A stretch of 12,049 bases of DNA from an uncultured Clostridia bacterium (GTDB lineage Bacteria; Bacillota_A; Clostridia; TANB77; CAG-508): assembly GCA_944392525.1 (NCBI GenBank), contig CALXXB010000039.1:1-12049 (forward strand), written 5' to 3'. Below the pieces are notes generated by a model. It was not told the origin of the DNA and searched no databases. It saw only the letters and a program-made list of their open reading frames with translations. Positions 1 to 6,898 of this stretch are shown here, one piece after another; positions within the stretch are counted from its first letter, which is position 1; each line of letters starts with the position of its first letter. The translations under genes were made by a program, and so were the position numbers.

Positions 1-3000
1 CAGGAGTAGGCTTTAGTAATACATATAGACGTGCTACATATAATTTTTCATTTGACATGTATAAAGAAAGAGATAAAATTGCTGCTAAAAGTACGACTTT
101 AGATGGATTGGTAAATGGAGGACACTATAACGAACTATTGGCATTGGCAAATATATTATACTTAGCTGAAGATGAAACAGAGGATTTAGAGGCTTATCTA
201 AATAAAGCGGGGATATATGCACAGTATTGGGATTCTGTGTTAACCGTTGATGAAGTAAAAGCAGTTCAACAAGCCACTATTTGGTATTTTACAAATTATG
301 GTGAAGAGAATGGAAAATATGATAAAACAGATGATACAGTTTGGTTAAATTATACACTGGATGGCAATACATATACAAGCTTGGGAGATTATCAACTTAG
401 ACCAAATCAAATAGGATATCAAAGACAAAAGCAAGCAGAACAATTGTATAATTATTTAATAAATACAGCAAAAGCAAATAGTGATAATTATTCAGACCCT
501 AATAAGAACTACAATACAAAATTGACATTATACACAGCACAAGGAACTAATGGTGAAGAACAACCACTTATAGAAATAGAGAAAGAGAAACAATTTGACT
601 TGTCACTTAGAAAATATATAACAAAAGTAAATGGAATGAATGTATCAGTTCCAAGAGTTCCTAAAATAGATGTAACAAGTTTAAAAAATGGTTCAGATAC
701 AACAGCAACATATAAACATAAGAAAGATCCAGTTTTAGTAGAAAATGGTAATGTTGTAACATATAACATTCAGGTATATAACGAAGGTGATGTAGACGGA
801 TATGTAAATAAAATAGTTGACCAATTACCAACAGGTTTAAAATTTTCTAGATTAATAACTAGTGGGTATACAGCAAGTTATGATTCATCAAATAATGTAG
901 TGACAATTACAAGAGATGAAAGTAATAAGGATAGATTAGTAGCTTTTGATGGGAGTAATTTAGATTCTACAACTTTAGAACTTGAATGTATTGTAGATAC
1001 AACTGAAGGAGATAAAGTTTTAACAAATGTTGCATGGATAGCAGAAGAAGAGACTATAGACGGAAATATTATAACAAGTGAAGTAGGTGATGATAGAGAT
1101 TCAGAGCCTGATACAAAACCAGATGTTAATAAAGATAGTATGGAAGATTATAAAGGTAATGCTTCAAATCAATCAGATTTAACAAATACGAATTATTTCT
1201 ATAAAGGACAGCAAGATGATGACGATTTCGAAAAATTAATTACTAAGAAAATAGAAGGAAGCTATAATTTACAAATAGTAAAGGTCGATAAAGATAATAC
1301 ACAAACTAAACTACAAGGAGCAGATTTCAAGGTAACATTGCCAGATAGTAGTATAGTAACAAAAACAACAGATAGTAATGGTGTAATAGATTTAGGAAAG
1401 ATAGATATAACAGAGACGGGAACTGATACAATAAAAGTAGAAGAACTAAATGCACCAAATGGATATAATAAATTATTTAATAGTTTTGAACTAGATGTAA
1501 CAAAAGAGCAACAGAATGGAGCATATGTGGTAACAAACGTTGATTTTAAAAATAGTCAAGGAAGCGGACTAGGTACAGGTACAGGGAAGATACAAGTAAA
1601 TAATCAAAATGGAATGATTACAATAACAGTACCAAATGAAAAAATAGAAGGAAGCTATGATTTACAAATAGTAAAAGTAGATAAAGATAATGAACAAACC
1701 AAATTACAAGGGGCAGAGTTTAAGGTAACAATGCCAGATGGTAGTATGGTAACAAAAACAACAAATGAAAATGGTCTAATAGATTTAGATGCAGTAGAAA
1801 TAACAGAGACAGGAACTGATATAATAAAAGTTGAAGAGTTAAATGCACCAAGCGGATATAATAAGTTGTTTAATAACTTTGAGTTAGATGTAACGAAGCA
1901 AGAGCAAAACGGAGTATATGTAGTAACAAATGTGGATTTAAAAAATTGCCAAGGAAGTGGACTAGGTACAGGACAAATTCAAGTAAATAATCAAAATGGA
2001 ATGATTACAATAACAATACCAAACGAAAAGGTAAAAGGAAGCTATGATTTACAGGTAGTAAAAATAGATCAAGAAAATAGTGAAAAATTACAAGGTGCAG
2101 AATTTAAAGTAACAATGCCAGATGGAAGTGTAGTAACAAAAACGACAGATGAAAATGGTGTAATAGATTTAGATGAAGTAGGAATAACAGGAGCAGGAAC
2201 AGATACAATAAAAGTAGAAGAAATAAAAGCACCAAATGGATATAATAAATTATTTAATAGTTTTGAGTTAGATGTAACTAAAGGACAACAAAATGGAGTA
2301 TATGTAGTAACAGATATTGATTTGAAAAATACTGAAGGAAGTGGACTAGGAGCAGGAAAAATTCAAGCAAGTTATCAAGAAAATTTAGTTACATTGACAG
2401 TTCCCAATATAAAGAAAGAAGGAAAATATGATTTACAAATAGTAAAAGTAGATAAAGCTGACACAGAAACTAAACTACAAGGTGCAGAATTTAAAGTAAC
2501 AATGCCAGATGGAAGTATAGTAACAAAAACGACAGATGAAAATGGTGTAATAGATTTAGATGAAGTAGGAATAACAGGAGCAGGAACAGATACAATAAAA
2601 GTAGAAGAGATAAAAGCACCAAGTGGATATAATAAATTATTTAATAGTTTTGAGTTAGATGTAACAAAGGAAGAACAAAACGGAGCATATGTAGTAACAA
2701 AAGTAGACTTGAAAAATACTCAAGGAAGCGGTTTAGATCAAGGAGAAGTAAAAGTAAGTTATCAGGATGGAATGATTACAATAACAGTACCAAATGAAAA
2801 AATAGAAGGAAGCTATGATTTACAGATAGTAAAAATAGATCAAGAAAACCGTGAAAAGTTACAAGGAGCAGAATTTAAAATAACATTACCGGATGGAAGA
2901 GATATAACAGAAACAACAGGTGAAGATGGAACTTTAACAATAGAAGGAATAGAAATAACAGAAGCGGGAATAGATACAATAAAAGTAGAAGAGATAAACG

Positions 3001-6000
3001 CACCAAGTGGATATAATAAATTATTTAATAGTTTTGAGTTAGATGTAACAAAGGAAGAACAAAGTGGAGCATATGTAGTAACAAAAGTAGACTTGAAAAA
3101 TGCTAAAGGAAGCGGTTCGGGTCAAGGAAAATTAAAAGTAAGTTATCAGGATGGAATGATTACTATAACAGTACCAAATGAAAAAACAGAAGGCAATTAT
3201 GATTTACAAATAGTAAAAGTAGATAAAGATGATAGTGCAAGATTACAAGGTGCAGAGTTTAAAGTAACAATGCCGGATGGAAGTATAGTAACAAAAACGA
3301 CAGATGAAAACGGTATAATAGATTTAGACTCAGTAGAGATAACAGAAATAGGAATAGATACTATAAAAGTAGAAGAACTTAATGCACCAAGCGGATATAA
3401 TAAACTATTTAATGGCTTTGAGTTAGATATAACAAAAGGAGGTCAAAACGGCGCATATATAGTAACAAAAGTAGATTTAAAAAATGCTCAAGGAAGTGGA
3501 CGAGGAGAAGTCCAAGTAAGTAATCAAGGCGGAATGATTACTATAACAGTTCCAAATGAAAAGAAAGAGTTTGACTTGTCTTTAAGAAAGTTTATTATAG
3601 CAGTAAGTAGTGATGAAAATATAGAAGATGGAGAATATTTAAAAAATGGAGATGGCTCATATACAAGAGAACCTGTAGTAGACACATCATTATTAAATAC
3701 TTTAGATAGTACTGGAAATAATATAACAACAGCAATATATAATCATACAAAAGAACCAGTAACAGTAAGAAGAAATGATTATGTTGTGTATATGTTAAGA
3801 GTATACAATGAAGGTGAAATAGATGGATATGCTTCAGAGGTAAAAGATCACTTATCACCATATTTAGAATTTGTAGATAATGAATTTAATAAAGGATATG
3901 GCTGGTCTATATCAGAAGATGGAAGAACAGTAACAACGAGATACTTAGAAAATAGTCTAATAAAAGCAGCAGAAGAAGGAGAAAATGGATATACATTATC
4001 ATATGTAGATGTACCAATAATGTGTAAAGTAACAGATAGTGCAATATCAGGAGAAAATATAACAAATATAGCCGATATAACAGAGTATCAAGATAAGGAT
4101 AAAAATCCAGCAGATGATAGAGACTCAGAAGAAGATAATATAGAGTTACAAGAAGATGAGGAATTACCAGGCTATAAAGATGATGAAAAAGGTGAATATA
4201 TACCAGGACAAGAAGACGATGATGATTTTGAAAAAGTTATAGTAGAAGAAGATGAATATTTCGATTTAAGTTTAAGAAAATTTATAGTAGCAGTAAGTAG
4301 TGACGAAAATATAGAAGATGGAGAATATTTAAGAAACGAAGATGGCTCATATACAAGAGAACCAGTAGTAGATACATCATTATTGAATACAATCTCTACT
4401 AATGGAAGTAAGATAACAACAGCAATATATAATCATACAAAAGAACCAGTAATAGTAAGAAGAAATGATTATGTTGTGTATATGTTAAGAGTATACAATG
4501 AAGGTGAAATAGATGGATATGCTTCAGAGGTAAAAGATCACTTATCACCATATTTAGAATTTGTAGATAATGAATTTAATAAAGGATATGGCTGGTCTAT
4601 ATCAGAAGATGGAAGAACAGTAACAACGAGATACTTAGAAAATAGTCTAATAAAAGCAGCAGAAGAAGGAGAAAATGGATATACATTATCATATGTAGAT
4701 GTACCAATAATGTGTAAAGTAACAGATAGTGCAATATCAGGAGAAAATATAACAAATATAGCCGATATAACAGAATATCAAGATGAAGATAGAAATCCAG
4801 CAGATGATAGAGATTCAGAAGAAGATAATGTAGAGCTCCCAGAAGATGAAGAGTTACCAGGATATAAGGATGAAGAATCGGGAGATTACATACCAGGACA
4901 AGAAGATGATGATGACTTTGAAAAAGTTATAGTAGAAGAAGAACATTTTGATTTAGCCTTAAGAAAATTTATAACTAAAGTAGATGATAAAGATATTACA
5001 AGTAGAATACCAGAAGTAAATTATGATGAAGATACAGAAGAGATATCTTATAACCATACAAAAGAACCTGTTCTAGTAGTGACAGATAATATTGTAACTT
5101 ATACAATAAGGATTTACAATGAGGGAGATATAAATGGATATGCAAATGTAATCTCAGATGATATTCCAGATGGATTAGAGTTCTTACCAGATAATGAAAC
5201 TAACATTAATTATAGATGGGTAATGTATGATGAAGAAGGAAATATAACAGAAAATGTAGAAGAAGCGGTAAGCATTAGAACAGATTATTTATCTAAAGAA
5301 CAAGAAGAAAATCTAAGAGATAATTTACTATTAGCATTTAATCCTGATGAACCAATTAGTGAAACAAATCCATCATATAAAGATGTACAAGTAGCATTTA
5401 AAGTAGTAGAACCAAATGATTCCGATAGAGTATTAGTAAATTCAGCACAAATATCAGATGACAGTGATGAAGACGGAAATGAAGTTGAAGATGAAGATTC
5501 AATACCCGATGAGTGGAATGATGGGGAAGATGACCAAGATAAAGAGTATGTCAAATTAGTATATTTTGATTTGAGCTTAAGAAAATGGGTAACACAAGCA
5601 ATAGTAATAGATAAAGATGGAAATCAAGCTATAACAGAGACAGGACATCAGCCGTATGATGAGCCAGAACAAATCGTAAAAGTAGATTTATATAGAAAGA
5701 GCATATATGATTTAACAGTAAAATTTAGATATAAAATTCGTGTAACAAACGAAGGTGAAATTGCAGGATATGCAAAAGAAATAACAGACTATGTACCAGA
5801 AGGATTAAGATTCTTACCAGAAGATAATCCAGAATGGACAGATGAAGGAAACAATGTAATTTCAACAAGATTATTAGAAAATACATTATTACAACCAGGG
5901 GAGTATGCAGAAGTAGAAGTAGTATTAACATGGATAAATGATGAAAATAATATGGGGTTAAAAGAAAATACAGCAGAAATATCAGAAGACTATAATGAGT

Positions 6001-6182
6001 ATGGAGCGCCAGATAGAGACTCAACTCCAGACAATAAAGTGGATGGTGAAGATGATATAGATGATGCACCAGTATTGCTATCAGTATCAACGGGTCAAGT
6101 AAGAATCTACTTTACACTAGGATTTGTTATATTAATTACAATTGCGAGTGGAGTAGTATTAATCAAAAGATTTGTACTATAA
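1..6182 (+). CDS. Giant thioester/SpaA-repeat surface adhesin, 5' partial
   Basis: The reading frame is open from the left edge (first full codon at 3), so the start lies outside the window and the ATG at 57 is internal. Visible order: a thioester-domain remnant to about 575, one FDLSLRK module (594-1250), six SpaA/prealbumin-like domains (1251-3569), four further FDLSLRK modules (3570 to about 6065), a 20-residue membrane segment (6105-6164) and a short KRFVL tail. From known families, thioester heads bind host or surface nucleophiles covalently and SpaA domains form rigid stalks stapled by Lys-Asn isopeptide bonds. This protein is therefore probably a long cell-surface adhesin. No LPxTG is seen before the membrane segment, so anchoring is uncertain. 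It ends in its own terminator. The ligand is unknown. It could instead be a pilin-related backbone protein, but the single very long chain and terminal head favour an adhesin. Confidence 0.88.
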   Translation, partial: GVGFSNTYRRATYNFSFDMYKERDKIAAKSTTLDGLVNGGHYNELLALANILYLAEDETEDLEAYLNKAGIYAQYWDSVLTVDEVKAVQQATIWYFTNYGEENGKYDKTDDTVWLNYTLDGNTYTSLGDYQLRPNQIGYQRQKQAEQLYNYLINTAKANSDNYSDPNKNYNTKLTLYTAQGTNGEEQPLIEIEKEKQFDLSLRKYITKVNGMNVSVPRVPKIDVTSLKNGSDTTATYKHKKDPVLVENGNVVTYNIQVYNEGDVDGYVNKIVDQLPTGLKFSRLITSGYTASYDSSNNVVTITRDESNKDRLVAFDGSNLDSTTLELECIVDTTEGDKVLTNVAWIAEEETIDGNIITSEVGDDRDSEPDTKPDVNKDSMEDYKGNASNQSDLTNTNYFYKGQQDDDDFEKLITKKIEGSYNLQIVKVDKDNTQTKLQGADFKVTLPDSSIVTKTTDSNGVIDLGKIDITETGTDTIKVEELNAPNGYNKLFNSFELDVTKEQQNGAYVVTNVDFKNSQGSGLGTGTGKIQVNNQNGMITITVPNEKIEGSYDLQIVKVDKDNEQTKLQGAEFKVTMPDGSMVTKTTNENGLIDLDAVEITETGTDIIKVEELNAPSGYNKLFNNFELDVTKQEQNGVYVVTNVDLKNCQGSGLGTGQIQVNNQNGMITITIPNEKVKGSYDLQVVKIDQENSEKLQGAEFKVTMPDGSVVTKTTDENGVIDLDEVGITGAGTDTIKVEEIKAPNGYNKLFNSFELDVTKGQQNGVYVVTDIDLKNTEGSGLGAGKIQASYQENLVTLTVPNIKKEGKYDLQIVKVDKADTETKLQGAEFKVTMPDGSIVTKTTDENGVIDLDEVGITGAGTDTIKVEEIKAPSGYNKLFNSFELDVTKEEQNGAYVVTKVDLKNTQGSGLDQGEVKVSYQDGMITITVPNEKIEGSYDLQIVKIDQENREKLQGAEFKITLPDGRDITETTGEDGTLTIEGIEITEAGIDTIKVEEINAPSGYNKLFNSFELDVTKEEQSGAYVVTKVDLKNAKGSGSGQGKLKVSYQDGMITITVPNEKTEGNYDLQIVKVDKDDSARLQGAEFKVTMPDGSIVTKTTDENGIIDLDSVEITEIGIDTIKVEELNAPSGYNKLFNGFELDITKGGQNGAYIVTKVDLKNAQGSGRGEVQVSNQGGMITITVPNEKKEFDLSLRKFIIAVSSDENIEDGEYLKNGDGSYTREPVVDTSLLNTLDSTGNNITTAIYNHTKEPVTVRRNDYVVYMLRVYNEGEIDGYASEVKDHLSPYLEFVDNEFNKGYGWSISEDGRTVTTRYLENSLIKAAEEGENGYTLSYVDVPIMCKVTDSAISGENITNIADITEYQDKDKNPADDRDSEEDNIELQEDEELPGYKDDEKGEYIPGQEDDDDFEKVIVEEDEYFDLSLRKFIVAVSSDENIEDGEYLRNEDGSYTREPVVDTSLLNTISTNGSKITTAIYNHTKEPVIVRRNDYVVYMLRVYNEGEIDGYASEVKDHLSPYLEFVDNEFNKGYGWSISEDGRTVTTRYLENSLIKAAEEGENGYTLSYVDVPIMCKVTDSAISGENITNIADITEYQDEDRNPADDRDSEEDNVELPEDEELPGYKDEESGDYIPGQEDDDDFEKVIVEEEHFDLALRKFITKVDDKDITSRIPEVNYDEDTEEISYNHTKEPVLVVTDNIVTYTIRIYNEGDINGYANVISDDIPDGLEFLPDNETNINYRWVMYDEEGNITENVEEAVSIRTDYLSKEQEENLRDNLLLAFNPDEPISETNPSYKDVQVAFKVVEPNDSDRVLVNSAQISDDSDEDGNEVEDEDSIPDEWNDGEDDQDKEYVKLVYFDLSLRKWVTQAIVIDKDGNQAITETGHQPYDEPEQIVKVDLYRKSIYDLTVKFRYKIRVTNEGEIAGYAKEITDYVPEGLRFLPEDNPEWTDEGNNVISTRLLENTLLQPGEYAEVEVVLTWINDENNMGLKENTAEISEDYNEYGAPDRDSTPDNKVDGEDDIDDAPVLLSVSTGQVRIYFTLGFVILITIASGVVLIKRFVL
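3..575 (+). other. Remnant of thioester adhesion domain (TQXA-type)
   Basis: The stretch around 264-284 encodes VQQATIW followed by YFTN. This matches the second signature of Gram-positive thioester domains, the TQxAIW motif, whose Gln joins an upstream Cys in the internal thioester. By alignment the Gln codon is 270-272. The Cys motif should lie upstream; none is seen between position 3 and here, so it is presumably outside the window. The domain closes near 525-575 with a LTLYTA strand and a QPLI segment, as such domains often do, before the first FDLSLRK module. The domain name is inferred from motifs and position, not from a database match. Confidence 0.7.
594..1250 (+). repeat. FDLSLRK module 1
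   Basis: This is the first of five copies of a module that opens with FDLSLRKYITKV. It continues through a K(D/E)PVLV segment, YNIQVYNEGDVDGYV and a DQLPTGLKF strand, and ends in an acidic stretch (DDRDSEPD, then QQDDDDFEKLI). The pattern of V.Y.I.VYNEG..DGY followed by D..P.GL.F resembles the DUF11/'conserved repeat' beta-sandwich class of surface proteins. It is the only copy on the N-terminal side of the SpaA array. Confidence 0.75.
1251..3569 (+). repeat. Six tandem SpaA/prealbumin-like isopeptide domains
   Basis: Six units begin at 1251, 1644, 2031, 2415, 2802 and 3186, each 128-131 codons. Every unit opens with YDLQ(I/V)VK(V/I)D and LQGA(E/D)FK(V/I)T, carries VEE(L/I)(N/K)AP(N/S)GYNKLF in the middle and ends with T(V/I)PN. 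This fits SpaA-type domains. The Lys of the VK(V/I)D strand and the Asn of the final VPN would form the isopeptide bond, with the Glu before APxGY as catalyst. All six units keep all three residues. Units 3, 5 and 6 are shortened by one or two residues in the loop after VDK/IDQ. A Gly/Ser-rich hairpin (GSGLG and similar) precedes the last strand in each. Bases 2091-2221 match 2478-2608 with one mismatch, showing recent homogenisation. Confidence 0.87.
3764..4084 (+). repeat. Exact 321-bp direct repeat, copy A
   Basis: Base-by-base reading shows this block is identical to 4454-4774, at an offset of 690 bp. It covers most of FDLSLRK module 2, from the RRNDYVVYM segment to the NIADITE strand. 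Just outside, the copies differ at 3763/4453 and 4085/4775. Confidence 0.95.
4454..4774 (+). repeat. Exact 321-bp direct repeat, copy B
   Basis: This is the second member of the pair, in module 3. Synonymous positions are also identical, so recent duplication or gene conversion is more likely than selection on the protein. Confidence 0.95.
6066..6179 (+). other. C-terminal membrane anchor without LPxTG
   Basis: After the acidic DDIDDA stretch the protein reads APVLLSVSTGQVR, then about 20 hydrophobic residues (6105-6164), then KRFVL at the very end. The layout (short polar motif, hydrophobic helix, basic tail) is that of a sorting signal, but no LPxTG or close variant is present. STG at 6087-6095 is the only TG-like candidate. 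It may be a simple membrane anchor or a substrate of a non-canonical sortase. Confidence 0.65.
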
Positions 6183-6187
6183 TTAAT

Positions 6188-6222
6188 AAAAAGGGATAAC
6201 TTTAGTAGTTATCTCTTTTTTT
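6188..6222 (+). terminator. Intrinsic terminator after the adhesin gene
   Basis: The arms 6188-6201 and 6207-6220 pair almost perfectly, with one G-T wobble, around the five-base loop TTAGT. The inner stem carries GGGATAACT against AGTTATCTC, and a run of seven T follows the last C. It begins five bases after the stop codon, so it ends the adhesin transcript. Confidence 0.88.
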
Positions 6223-6225
6223 CTG

Positions 6226-6234
6226 TGATATAAT
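6226..6234 (+). promoter_or_regulatory. Extended -10 promoter for the P-loop gene
   Basis: The sequence TGATATAAT is a perfect extended -10 element (TGnTATAAT). No good -35 box is seen 17 bases upstream, where the terminator hairpin lies. An extended -10 can work without one. Transcription would begin near 6241, which makes the ATG at 6238 too early and supports the ATG at 6265. Confidence 0.55.
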
Positions 6235-6250
6235 TATATGGACATAAATA

Positions 6251-6258
6251 GAAAGGTG
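6251..6258 (+). promoter_or_regulatory. Shine-Dalgarno site deciding the 6265 start
   Basis: GAAAGGTGA-type sequence lies six bases before the ATG at 6265. No such site precedes the upstream ATG at 6238, where the bases are the T-run and -10 region. The same AGAAAGG pattern precedes the genes at 6899 and 9285. Confidence 0.75.
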
Positions 6259-6264
6259 ATTTAT

Positions 6265-6816
6265 ATGATATTTTGTTCAGGAATACATGGAGTTGGAAAA
6301 GATTATTTTTTGAAAAAAATAGAGGAGGCAACAGGCGTAAAATCATATTCAGCAAGTACATTGATAGAAGAATATGGTAGAGTTCAGTTCGATTCTAATA
6401 AAAGAACAAAGGATATTAGTGGGAATCAAGATTACTTAATAGAAGCAATAAGAAGTGGAAATTTACCAAAAGAGTATATATTAAATGGACATTTTTGTTT
6501 ATTAAATAGTAGAGGAGAACCTGAAAGAATTCCAATAGAGACATTTTATGAGTTGAAACCTAATAGAATAATAATTTTGAAAGAAAAGCCAGAAATAATA
6601 GTTGGAAGAAGAATGATAAGAGATAGGCAAGAAGTTTCTGTTGAAGATACAAAAAGATTTCAAGAAGAAGAAATTGCTTATGGTAAAGAAGTTGCTAAAA
6701 AATTAGAAGTACCTATAGGTGTTTTTGATGCTACAAAAGAAACAGGAAAGGCAGCTAGATTTATTTCTCGAGGGATAGATGAAAATAGAAATTACTTAAT
6801 AAGAGGTGCTAAATAA
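6265..6816 (+). CDS. P-loop nucleotide-kinase-like protein
   Basis: The 183-residue product begins MIFCSGIHGVGKDYF, a strand and P-loop at the very N-terminus as in small nucleoside or nucleotide kinases. Later segments include NGHFCLLNSRGEPERIP, a LKPNRIIILKEKPEIIVGRR strand-helix pair and RDRQEVSVEDTKRFQ, which looks like a lid with basic residues. Overall this recalls archaeal-type adenylate kinases (AdkA) and the AAA_18/AAA_33 group, judged by eye. The Walker A motif is odd: the Ser/Thr that normally follows GK and binds magnesium is Asp. A related GKD occurs in some phage dNMP kinases, but there it is followed by Thr and here by Tyr. The substrate is unknown. The gene has its own promoter and lies between a terminator and the next promoter, so it is probably monocistronic. 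No terminator is visible after it. A longer form from 6238 is possible but less likely. Confidence 0.75.
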   Translation: MIFCSGIHGVGKDYFLKKIEEATGVKSYSASTLIEEYGRVQFDSNKRTKDISGNQDYLIEAIRSGNLPKEYILNGHFCLLNSRGEPERIPIETFYELKPNRIIILKEKPEIIVGRRMIRDRQEVSVEDTKRFQEEEIAYGKEVAKKLEVPIGVFDATKETGKAARFISRGIDENRNYLIRGAK

Positions 6817-6842
6817 AATAATAAGTTATTTGCTTGTATAGG

Positions 6843-6871
6843 TTGATAAATTAATAAATTTGTTGTAAAAT
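6843..6871 (+). promoter_or_regulatory. Sigma-A promoter of the 6899-10541 operon
   Basis: TTGATA at 6843-6848 and TAAAAT at 6866-6871 are separated by exactly 17 bases. Each differs from the consensus by one base. The site lies 28 bases before the ATG at 6899, in the only sizeable gap (82 bp) before this gene. Confidence 0.7.
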
Positions 6872-6898
6872 ATTAAATGTTAGAAAGGAAGTAAATAA

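Larger units (their letters stand above)
3570..6065 (+). repeat. FDLSLRK modules 2 to 5 with acidic linkers
   Basis: Four copies begin at 3570, 4260, 4947 and 5565 with FDLSLRKFI, FDLSLRKFI, FDLALRKFI and FDLSLRKWV. Modules 2-4 share NHTKEPV, an R(V/I)YNEG(E/D)I(D/N)GYA segment and a P..LEF strand; module 5 keeps only the latter two in variant form. All close with a D(R/E)DS motif. Modules 2 and 3 are joined to their neighbours by a linker reading PGQEDDDDFEKVIVEE, and module 4 by a DGEDDQDKEYVKL variant. Module 5 ends in DGEDDIDDAPV and runs into the membrane anchor. The regular acidic motifs suggest calcium-dependent rigidity between domains, which is inference. I do not know a characterised function for this module. 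Confidence 0.75.

Noticed and set aside
57..59. ATG as the start of the adhesin gene
   Set aside because: The same frame is open to the left edge, no Shine-Dalgarno precedes it, and the thioester domain would lack its Cys half.
6238..6240. Upstream ATG as start of the P-loop gene
   Set aside because: It has no ribosome site and lies at or before the expected transcription start; the ATG at 6265 has both and begins right at the P-loop strand.
6812..6832. AT-rich hairpin after the P-loop gene as a terminator
   Set aside because: The stem is only A-T pairs (AAATAA/TTATTT) and no T-run follows.
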